Below are positions 12,327 to 18,298 of a DNA stretch of 18,298 nt, piece after piece. This DNA comes from Chloroflexota bacterium (lineage in GTDB: Bacteria > Chloroflexota > Dehalococcoidia > Lucifugimonadales > JADFKI01). The notes beneath the pieces are model-generated. The model worked only from the letters and a program-made list of their open reading frames with translations. It ran no database searches and was not told the origin of the DNA. The position numbers were made by a program, and so were the translations under genes. Each line of letters starts with the position of its first letter. The first letter of the stretch is position 1. The stretch lies in contig JAGGDZ010000078.1 of the NCBI GenBank assembly GCA_024648655.1, forward strand, positions 1-18,298, read 5' to 3'.

Positions 12327-13706
12327 ATGAGACATATGGTCGCCCTAGCGTTCATGCTCATTGGCTTTGGGGGATTTCTTGCGTTGCAAGTGGTAAGCAG
12401 CGCTCAAGCATCGGGCATAGCAGCGCATCTGCTGGTGATCGATGATGCGATTACCCCTCTTGAAGCCAAGAGGTTTTCGAGTTCAGTTGATGACGCTGAG
12501 GCGGCAGACTCACACCTACTCATTGTTCAACTGAGCACTCCGGGAGGCCTTTTCGACTCCACGCGCAAGATAGTAGAAGAAATCTTTTCGTCTCCGGTAC
12601 CGGTCGTTGTGTACGTAGCCCCGGCGGGCGCGCGCGCCGCATCTGCCGGTACATTCATCACTGCTGCTGCGCATGTCGCTGCAATGGCGCCCGCAACGAA
12701 TATAGGAGCCGCTGCCCCTGTCAGAGCGGACGGGGAGGACCTGCCCGATACGATTAAAGCGAAGGCTACTCAGGACGCGGCAGCTTTTATTCGGAGCATC
12801 GCATCTCAGCGCGATCGCAATGCCGACGCTCTTCAGGACACAGTCCTCAAGGCAGAGTCATACAGCAGTGACGAAGCGCTAGAGCTACACGTTGTTGACC
12901 TGAAGGCAGAGAATCTCGCGGACCTTCTGTCGCAGCTTCACGGCAGGAACGTCTTGCACAACGGCGAACGGATACGGCTCAACACAGAGGGAATGACCGT
13001 TACGGAACTTGAGCGCACTCCCGTGGATATCTTCCTGCGCTTTCTCGCCAATCCCAATATCGCGTTCCTTCTGCTGACTATTGGAGGAATCGGCATTGTC
13101 ATAGAACTGTTCAGCCCGGGTCTGATTGGACCGGGCGCGGTTGGCGTAATTGCCCTGGTTCTCGCGTTCCTCGCCCTCGGAAACCTGCCGGTCAACTGGG
13201 TAGGCGTTGGACTCATTGGTCTGGCGATGGCGCTGTTCTTTGCGGAGGCGCAGGCGCCAGGAATAGGCATATTCGGCATAACCGGCGCAGTCGGTTTCCT
13301 TGTGGGGGCGTTCCTGTTGTTTGGCAACGTCAGTTTCAGCCCACAAGTGCCAGAGTTGCCTGCTGCCCCCAGCTTCACGATCAGCGTCTGGGTAATTGGC
13401 GCTATCAGTGCTCTGCTGTTCGCCTCGATGCTTCTCACACTCCGTGCCGTGAAGCAGGCTCGAAAGACTACGCCTTACTACGCCTTTTCAAGCAGCAATC
13501 CTGACAATCTGGTCGGGTCAATCGGTACGGCGACTACTGAGCTAAATCCGTCAGGAAGCGTCCGAGTCGCCGGCGAGCAGTGGAGCGCGGTATCCGATAC
13601 TGGCGAAATCTTATCGACCGGGGAGCGTGTTATGATAGTCGAAGTTGACGGGCTAATTCTGAAGGTGACGAAAGAGTCCACCTTCAGAGGACAGGCGGAG
13701 CAGTGA
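12327..13706 (+). CDS. NfeD-family membrane-bound ClpP-class serine protease
   Basis: This 459-residue membrane protease has an N-terminal hydrophobic signal segment (about residues 4-28) and a ClpP-like domain (33-230). VQLSTPGGL and GARAASAGTF place the nucleophile Ser at 106, and Lys146 (IKAKATQDAAAF) is the likely catalytic base of a Ser-Lys dyad. Four or five transmembrane segments follow (about 245-390), then a C-terminal OB-fold NfeD domain (LVGSIGTATTEL...VEVDGLILKV). Relatives such as Pyrococcus 1510-N cleave the stomatin C-terminus; a stomatin-like gene lies two genes downstream. The ATG at 12327 has GGAGA eight bases upstream. The gap upstream has TTGACC at 12235 but no matching -10, so the promoter is unclear. 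First gene of a three-gene operon. Confidence 0.92.
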   Translation: MRHMVALAFMLIGFGGFLALQVVSSAQASGIAAHLLVIDDAITPLEAKRFSSSVDDAEAADSHLLIVQLSTPGGLFDSTRKIVEEIFSSPVPVVVYVAPAGARAASAGTFITAAAHVAAMAPATNIGAAAPVRADGEDLPDTIKAKATQDAAAFIRSIASQRDRNADALQDTVLKAESYSSDEALELHVVDLKAENLADLLSQLHGRNVLHNGERIRLNTEGMTVTELERTPVDIFLRFLANPNIAFLLLTIGGIGIVIELFSPGLIGPGAVGVIALVLAFLALGNLPVNWVGVGLIGLAMALFFAEAQAPGIGIFGITGAVGFLVGAFLLFGNVSFSPQVPELPAAPSFTISVWVIGAISALLFASMLLTLRAVKQARKTTPYYAFSSSNPDNLVGSIGTATTELNPSGSVRVAGEQWSAVSDTGEILSTGERVMIVEVDGLILKVTKESTFRGQAEQ

Positions 13707-14149
13707 TGGGCATCGAAGCATGGTGGGCGGGACTGATTGTCGCAGCCCTGATCCTATTCTTTATGGAAACGCAGATGCCCGGAATGGGTATATTCGGCTT
13801 GAGCGGCGCGGTGTGCCTCGTGCTTGGCGCATTCATGCTTAGCAGCGGGAATGTGGCAGTTGTGGGAGGCGCCGCAATAGTTTCGCTGGGAACTGCGGCG
13901 TTGACTATCAAGGCGATGTACGATGCGCGCAAGGCTGGGAAGTACGCCAGTCCTACCAACCCCAGAAGGCTAGTAGGGCAGGTTGGCACTGCGACGACTG
14001 CCCTGGACCCCCGCGGCAGTGTGCTCATAGCCGGAGAGCAGTGGACAGCCATCTCCGACTCGGGCGCGCATGTAGCGAGCGGTGAGCAGGTAATTATCCT
14101 GGAAGTTGACGGACTCATTCTAAAGGTTTTCAAAGCTGATGAGGATTGA
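13706..14149 (+). CDS. Short NfeD-family membrane protein (NfeDb type)
   Basis: This 147-residue protein has two or three transmembrane segments (about residues 3-70) and a C-terminal OB-fold. It lacks a protease domain. It is closely similar to the C-terminal part of the preceding NfeD: PGMGIFGLSGAV matches PGIGIFGITGAV, and EVDGLILKV is identical. The start ATG overlaps the preceding stop (TGATG), and GGAG lies five bases upstream. Short NfeD proteins are thought to bind stomatin-type partners in the membrane; the slipin gene begins 23 bp downstream. The OB domain would face the cytoplasm or periplasm depending on helix count, which I cannot fix. Confidence 0.9.
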   Translation: MGIEAWWAGLIVAALILFFMETQMPGMGIFGLSGAVCLVLGAFMLSSGNVAVVGGAAIVSLGTAALTIKAMYDARKAGKYASPTNPRRLVGQVGTATTALDPRGSVLIAGEQWTAISDSGAHVASGEQVIILEVDGLILKVFKADED

Positions 14150-14172
14150 AGTAAGCAGTAAGAGAGGAAATC

Positions 14173-15048
14173 ATGATCCCATATATAAAGATAGTTCAGC
14201 AGTATGAGTTGCTAGGAGTATTCTGGCTGGGAAAGTTCACCGGGCTGAAGCCTCCGGGCTTGCAAATTCTGTTGTGGCCCTTCCATAAGACACAGACCAT
14301 CGATCTACGCGAAGATGTCATCGACATTCCTCGCCAAACCAATATCACGAGCGACAATGCGCCCATCGACATCGACTTCCTGGTGTACCTGCGGGTTATT
14401 CCGAACGAGGCTCAGAAGTCCGTGCTTGAAGTAGTGGACTACACCAGTGCAGTCATTGGCATAGCAACGACGACATTGCGCGCCGTCATTGGCGAGATGC
14501 CGCTGGACGATGTTTTGTCGCAGCGGGAAAGGATCAACGAAGAGCTTCGCCTGAAGCTGGATGAGATAACGGAGAGGTGGGGAATCAAAGTAACGCAGGT
14601 GGAGATACGCGAGATCGAGCCGCCGCGTGACATTCAAGAGGCGATGAATCGCCAGATGTCGGCAGAACGTGTGCGCCGCGCCGCCGTGACCGAGGCCGAA
14701 GGCACGCGCCAAGCTGCTATCACCGTTGCAGAAGGCGAAAAGCAGGCGGCGATACTAAAGGCTGAGGGCGAGCGCCAAGCGGAGATTCTTTCCGCCGAGG
14801 GCGATCAGCAGGCTGCCGTTCTTAGGGCTGAAGGCTTCAGTATCGCTCTGGACAGGGTGTACGGCGTAGCGCAGAACATCGACTCCAACACACTGAGCCT
14901 CCAATACTTCGACACGCTTCAGAAGCTGGGTGAAAGCTCATCCACAAAGTTTATCTTCCCGATGGAGTTCACGAACCTGCTGCGTCCCTTCACCGGCGGA
15001 ATGCGGCAAGAGGGTGGTTCTAGCAGCGGCAGCGCGGCGGCAGACTAG
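14173..15048 (+). CDS. Slipin / stomatin-like SPFH protein
   Basis: This 291-residue SPFH (band 7) protein probably assembles into membrane-associated oligomers. The SPFH domain covers about residues 5-165 (YIKIVQQYELLGVFWLGKF, RQTNITSDNAPIDIDFLVYL, RWGIKVTQVEIREIEPP). A coiled-coil region has four 11-residue units beginning AEG (175-218). The C-terminal FPMEFTNLLRPF resembles the hydrophobic C-terminus of bacterial stomatins. The usual N-terminal membrane hairpin is absent: the protein starts directly at the KIV segment. The ATG at 14173 has GAGAGG about five bases upstream. The last two genes of this operon are adjacent to the NfeD protease, the standard NfeD-slipin pairing. Confidence 0.9.
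   Translation: MIPYIKIVQQYELLGVFWLGKFTGLKPPGLQILLWPFHKTQTIDLREDVIDIPRQTNITSDNAPIDIDFLVYLRVIPNEAQKSVLEVVDYTSAVIGIATTTLRAVIGEMPLDDVLSQRERINEELRLKLDEITERWGIKVTQVEIREIEPPRDIQEAMNRQMSAERVRRAAVTEAEGTRQAAITVAEGEKQAAILKAEGERQAEILSAEGDQQAAVLRAEGFSIALDRVYGVAQNIDSNTLSLQYFDTLQKLGESSSTKFIFPMEFTNLLRPFTGGMRQEGGSSSGSAAAD
14695..14826 (+). repeat. Four 33-bp coding repeats in the slipin coiled coil
   Basis: Four consecutive 11-codon units encode AEGTRQAAITV, AEGEKQAAILK, AEGERQAEILS and AEGDQQAAVLR. A fifth AEG follows at 14827. An 11-residue period fits a hendecad coiled coil. DNA between units has diverged, so the repeat is kept at the protein level. Confidence 0.8.
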
Positions 15049-15116
15049 GCGCAGGCTATGTCATGATCGGGGAGTATCGAGGACTTTGGTGCGCGACGCT
15101 CCTTCCGCTAGTATGG

Positions 15117-16988
15117 CTAGACGTAGTTCTTGACGCTGCGCGCCAAAGACAAGGTCATTCCCGGAACCGCCGCAATCTCTTCGATGGAGGCATTGCTGAC
15201 GCCGCGCAGTGAGCCGAATCTGCGAATGAGCATTCGTTTGCGCTTGGGGCCTATGCCGGGTACCAGGTCGAGGGCAGACTGTACGCTTTTCTTAGATCGG
15301 CGTTCTCTGTGGAATGTTATGGCGAAGCGGTGTGCCTCGTCGCGGGCGCGCTGCACCAGATAAAGCCCTTGAGAGTTGCGCGGCAGCACAATGCCTTCGC
15401 TCATCATAGGAATGAAAAGTTCTTCATTTTCCTTTGCAAGGCTGGCGAGTGGAATGTCGTTAATGCCAAGCTCCAAAAATACTTGCAGCGCAGCGCCCAG
15501 ATGCCCCTTGCCGCCATCTATGAGCACAAGGTTAGGCACAATACCCCATGAGTTGCCGTCGGTCTTCTTCTGATTCGATTCCGTGGGCGAGTCCATGCCT
15601 TGCGGGCGTCTTGACTGTGCAAGACGCTTGAAGCGGCGAGTCAGCATCTCGCGCATCATGGAGTAGTCGTCCACACCTTCTACGGACTTAATCTTGAAGC
15701 GCCGGTAATGTGCCTTCTTGGGCTTGGCGTCCTCGAAGACGACCATGGAGCCGACCGAGTTTGTCCCTTGAATGTTGGATATGTCGTAGCATTCGATTCG
15801 CCTGGGCGGGTAGGGTAGGCTCAACGCCTCTTGCAGCTCGGACATGGCGGCGTCCATTGCAGCCGTGTCCGACAACTGTTTGACACGGAGTTGTTCGAGT
15901 CCTTGCGCGGCATTTTCAGCGACCATCTCTACCAGACGCCTCTTTTCGCCGCGCTGCGGCCTGTAAACACGAACGCTGCCCTGCCTCTTCTCGCGCAGCC
16001 ACTTCACGATGCCGTCCGACTCTTCGAGATTATGCTGCACGAGGATGCGTGGAGGCACATAAGGTGTAGCGTCGTAGAACTGCTTCACGAATGCCGTGAG
16101 TATCTTGTCCGGCTCGTCGTCCTGCGTGCCCGCCATCAGAAAGTTGTCCCTGCCAATGAGTTTACCTTGTCGGATGAAGAAGACCTCCACCCAGGCTTCA
16201 CGGGGTCCGGGCGCAGTCGCAATAACATCGGCGTTCTCCGAGGTCAGATGCAGGACCTTCTGCCCTTCATTAACCTTTTCGATTGCCGCGAGCTGGTCGC
16301 GCAAAACGGCAGCCTTTTCAAACTCAAGGCTGTCCGCAGCTTCGAGCATGCGTGTCTTGATCGAGCCTACGACCTTATTGGTCTTGCCTTCGAGAAAGAG
16401 GACGACCTGGTCTATGACCTCGGCGTATTCGCGCTTATCAACAGCGCCTATGCAGGGACCCACGCAGCGGTGGATATGGAAATCGAGACAGGGACGAGCG
16501 TCAGTACCTGTGATAGTCTTTGTGCAGGAGCGGTATGGGAAGAGCTTTTTTAGCAGACTAAGGGTGCGGCGCACACTCCCCGCGCTGGCGAACGGTCCGA
16601 AGTAGCGTGAACCGTCTTTGTTCACGCGGCGCGTGATATAGACCTGAGGGAAGTCTTCCGAAACATCAATCTTGATGAACGGATAGCTCTTATCGTCCTT
16701 GAGACGCGCATTATAGGGCGGTTGGTGCTCCTTGATGAGGTTGCACTCAAGTATGAGAGCTTCCGACTCGGACTCGGTTACTATGTATTCGTAGTCGGCG
16801 ACTCTGGCGACCATGTTGGAAATTTTGCGGGGCAAGTTGGCGCCGGGAGCGAAGTATGAGCTAACGCGGTGTCTAAGACCTGCCGCCTTGCCCACATAAA
16901 GAACTTCGCCTGATTTGTCGCGCATAAGGTACACTCCCGGCTTGGCAGGTGTGGCTTTGAGGCGCTCGGAGAAGTCGGTTTGCGGCAT
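15117..16988 (-). CDS. uvrC: Excinuclease ABC subunit C (UvrC)
   Basis: UvrC makes the two incisions of nucleotide-excision repair with UvrA and UvrB. It is 623 residues from the ATG at 16988. The GIY-YIG domain is at the N-terminus (PGVYLMRD, VLYVGKA, Arg41, then the ALILECNLIKEH Glu). Four Cys follow in C-x11-C-x7-C-x3-C spacing, the pattern reported for a UvrC iron-sulfur cluster. The UVR UvrB-binding motif is LEFEKAAVLRDQL, the RNase H-like nuclease carries ECYDISNIQG and LVLIDGGKGH, and tandem helix-hairpin-helix motifs (LVPGIGPKRKR, AAVPGM) end the protein. A start at 17009 would add seven residues; 16988 fits family N-termini and has GGA upstream. The gene follows a small membrane-protein gene and converges on slipin with a 68-bp gap. 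Confidence 0.95.
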   Translation of the reverse strand: MPQTDFSERLKATPAKPGVYLMRDKSGEVLYVGKAAGLRHRVSSYFAPGANLPRKISNMVARVADYEYIVTESESEALILECNLIKEHQPPYNARLKDDKSYPFIKIDVSEDFPQVYITRRVNKDGSRYFGPFASAGSVRRTLSLLKKLFPYRSCTKTITGTDARPCLDFHIHRCVGPCIGAVDKREYAEVIDQVVLFLEGKTNKVVGSIKTRMLEAADSLEFEKAAVLRDQLAAIEKVNEGQKVLHLTSENADVIATAPGPREAWVEVFFIRQGKLIGRDNFLMAGTQDDEPDKILTAFVKQFYDATPYVPPRILVQHNLEESDGIVKWLREKRQGSVRVYRPQRGEKRRLVEMVAENAAQGLEQLRVKQLSDTAAMDAAMSELQEALSLPYPPRRIECYDISNIQGTNSVGSMVVFEDAKPKKAHYRRFKIKSVEGVDDYSMMREMLTRRFKRLAQSRRPQGMDSPTESNQKKTDGNSWGIVPNLVLIDGGKGHLGAALQVFLELGINDIPLASLAKENEELFIPMMSEGIVLPRNSQGLYLVQRARDEAHRFAITFHRERRSKKSVQSALDLVPGIGPKRKRMLIRRFGSLRGVSNASIEEIAAVPGMTLSLARSVKNYV

Positions 16989-17035
16989 TCTTCTTTTCCG
17001 CAAGTTCATTGGGATGTCAGGAAGAGGCGTACACC

Positions 17036-17389
17036 TTACCCTAGAACGAAAGCCAGCACGATAAGTATGACGGCTATGAGCGAGCTGATCGCTCCGATTT
17101 GCCGCAGTTCACGTCCTAGGTAACGGCTGACATTTGATGCACCAGCATCCACGGCGCGGCGTCTTGCACGTGGCGCAGAACGAGTGTCCGTGGATGTGGA
17201 TGCTGCAGTCCGTGCGCGTATAGATTCTGCCCGCCTTACAGGAGGACTGGGCGCATCCACGGCAGGCTCGGCAGCGGCATTGGGTTGGGTAGGCCCGGCC
17301 TGGAAGTTCTGCGGCGCGGCCTTGCCACGTCGCCTTCTGCGGCTAAGGCGCGCCTGTCGTGATGCTGCGCGTTGAGCTTTGCTTGGCAT
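17036..17389 (-). CDS. Small basic protein with C-terminal transmembrane helix
   Basis: I do not recognise this 117-residue protein as a named family. The N-terminal 20 residues are strongly basic (RQARLSRRRRRGK). The middle is low-complexity, rich in Ala, Pro and Arg. The last 20 or so residues form one hydrophobic helix (ISSLIAVILIVLAFVLG) preceded by YLGRELRQIG. This predicts a tail-anchored protein with a long basic cytoplasmic segment that may touch nucleic acid or a ribosome. The ATG at 17389 has AGGAG eight bases upstream. It lies between the recombinase gene (92 bp upstream) and uvrC (47 bp downstream), so it is probably cotranscribed with uvrC. Real gene likely; function unknown. Confidence 0.7.
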   Translation of the reverse strand: MPSKAQRAASRQARLSRRRRRGKAAPQNFQAGPTQPNAAAEPAVDAPSPPVRRAESIRARTAASTSTDTRSAPRARRRAVDAGASNVSRYLGRELRQIGAISSLIAVILIVLAFVLG

Positions 17390-17481
17390 TGGAATGGCTC
17401 CTGTGGATGCTTCTATTTCTGTCTGAATCTACGAATAAGTCCTGAAAGCCTACATTGGCGCGTTCGACACCGCTCAGCTCG

Positions 17482-18297
17482 CTACGCTCGGGGATGGGAC
17501 TTGTCATATTCCGTTCGTACATGCTCGCTGGTAAGATGCGTGTAAACTTGGGTCGTGGTGATGCTCGAGTGTCCCAGCAGTTCCTGCACGTGTCGAAGAG
17601 GAGCGCCGCCTTGCAGCAGATGAGTTGCGAAACTGTGGCGCAGGGTATGCGGAGTAATTTTCTTCGTGATGCCTGCGCGCTTGGCGCTTGCCTTCAGGAT
17701 GAGCCAAAATCCCTGCCGGCTAAGTCTCTGGCCTCTACGGTTCAGAAATAGGGATTGCTCTGAAGTCTGCTTGATGAGGGAAGGGCGGGATTCGGCAATA
17801 TAACGACGCAGCACGGAAATAGCGCTCTGATGCACCGGGATGATGCGCTCCTTGCCGCCCTTGCCGAAACAGCGCACACTGCCCTGCTCAAGGTCAACAT
17901 CGCCGAGGTTCAGGGATACGAGTTCGGTTACGCGAAGGCCGCTTGCATACAACAACTCGAACATCGCATGGTCTCTGAGGCTATCCGTAGTATCGTTCTC
18001 GGCAGTGGAAGACAGCAGGTTCTCTACCTCTTCCATACTGAGCGTGTCCGGCAACGAGCGCCCTATGCGCGGAGAGCTGATATTTTCAGTGGGGTCGTGT
18101 GTGACTATGCCTTCGTCCAGAAGAAAGCCAAAGAGAGACTTACTCGATGCAACCTTCCGGGCGCGCGTGGTGTCAGAGTATTCGAGGGCATGCAGATGAA
18201 GCAGGTACTGGGACATCATGTCTTCGTCAACAAATTCCCATCCGCTACCGTTGCCGTTGAAATGGTTGGTCTTGAGGTATTCTACTAGCTGAGAGAG
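17482..18297 (-). CDS. Tyrosine recombinase XerC/XerD family, 5' end cut by window
   Basis: The frame is open to the right edge, giving 271 visible residues, so the true start lies outside; the internal ATG at 18219 is not the start. XerC/XerD resolve chromosome dimers at dif sites. Counted from the Met-Met at 18219, the catalytic residues are Arg96 (ASGLRVTEL), Lys122 (GKGGKERIIP), His190 and Arg193 (HTLRH), His216 (LLGHSSI) and the nucleophile Tyr225 (TQVYTHL). The N-terminal part is the SAM-like core-binding domain. Whether it is XerC, XerD or a single Xer cannot be told from this portion. It resembles housekeeping Xer more than a phage or integron integrase, and no attachment site is visible nearby. 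Confidence 0.92.
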   Translation of the reverse strand, partial: LSQLVEYLKTNHFNGNGSGWEFVDEDMMSQYLLHLHALEYSDTTRARKVASSKSLFGFLLDEGIVTHDPTENISSPRIGRSLPDTLSMEEVENLLSSTAENDTTDSLRDHAMFELLYASGLRVTELVSLNLGDVDLEQGSVRCFGKGGKERIIPVHQSAISVLRRYIAESRPSLIKQTSEQSLFLNRRGQRLSRQGFWLILKASAKRAGITKKITPHTLRHSFATHLLQGGAPLRHVQELLGHSSITTTQVYTHLTSEHVRTEYDKSHPRA

Positions 18298-18298
18298 G

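Noticed and set aside
15831..16553. 240-codon plus-strand frame inside uvrC
   Set aside because: It is antisense to an unambiguous uvrC and its product has no recognisable domain; long antisense frames are common in GC-rich coding DNA.
17455..17500. Dispersed-repeat-like sequence at the recombinase 3' end
   Set aside because: It resembles GC-rich repeats common in such genomes, but only one copy is in the window, so repeat status cannot be supported.
17830..18288. 152-codon plus-strand frame opposite the Xer recombinase
   Set aside because: It is antisense to a gene with all catalytic residues intact; no independent support.

Overview
This window is an ordinary-looking piece of a bacterial chromosome, moderately GC-rich. 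It carries housekeeping and central-metabolism genes with two short accessory patches. The gene set (an NHL-repeat protein, a Memo-family protein with an extra N-terminal domain, a PRPP synthetase with a GTGGT-type loop, formate-THF ligase, an NfeD/NfeD/slipin operon, and xer / small tail-anchored protein / uvrC) resembles what I associate with Chloroflexota of the SAR202/Dehalococcoidia type. That placement is an inference from gene content and protein flavour; there is no rRNA or tRNA here to anchor it.

Layout. 1-148 is the 3' end of an NHL-repeat-like gene. 257-1790 (minus) is an accessory patch: a leaderless 62-codon ORF that looks like the severed N-terminus of a restriction-type enzyme, then an overlapping gene pair of unknown function (DUF6978-like, then DUF1828/DUF1829-like). 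1923-2888 (minus) is prs. It diverges from a plus-strand pair, a Memo-family gene (3157-4434) and a zinc alcohol dehydrogenase (4478-5506). These are followed by fhs (5641-7263), moeA (7443-8675) and an orphan LUD/LutC-like gene (8754-9500). A glycerate 2-kinase (9519-10670, minus) converges on the LUD gene. A gene-free stretch of about 500 bp holds palindromes and a terminator-like hairpin. It precedes a VapBC-type toxin-antitoxin pair (11180-12056), then an NfeD protease / short NfeD / slipin operon (12327-15048). The window ends with a minus-strand cluster: a tyrosine recombinase cut by the window edge, a small tail-anchored protein, and uvrC.

How the genes work together. NfeD, short NfeD and slipin form a classic membrane-quality-control unit. 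Fhs activates formate for one-carbon metabolism, MoeA supplies molybdenum cofactor, and the dehydrogenase, LUD protein and glycerate kinase fit small-alcohol and hydroxy-acid use, although nothing in the sequence proves a shared pathway. Extended -10 promoters (TGn + TATAAT-like) recur. In three cases the -10 lies only 6-8 bp from the start codon with no Shine-Dalgarno, pointing to leaderless mRNAs; other genes have good Shine-Dalgarno sites.

I did not find a clearly new multi-gene system. The best candidates for second looks are the DUF6978/DUF1828 pair with its truncated restriction-like neighbour, the Memo protein with a PqqD-like N-terminal domain, the long VapB antitoxin with an internal duplication, and a slipin without its usual N-terminal membrane hairpin.
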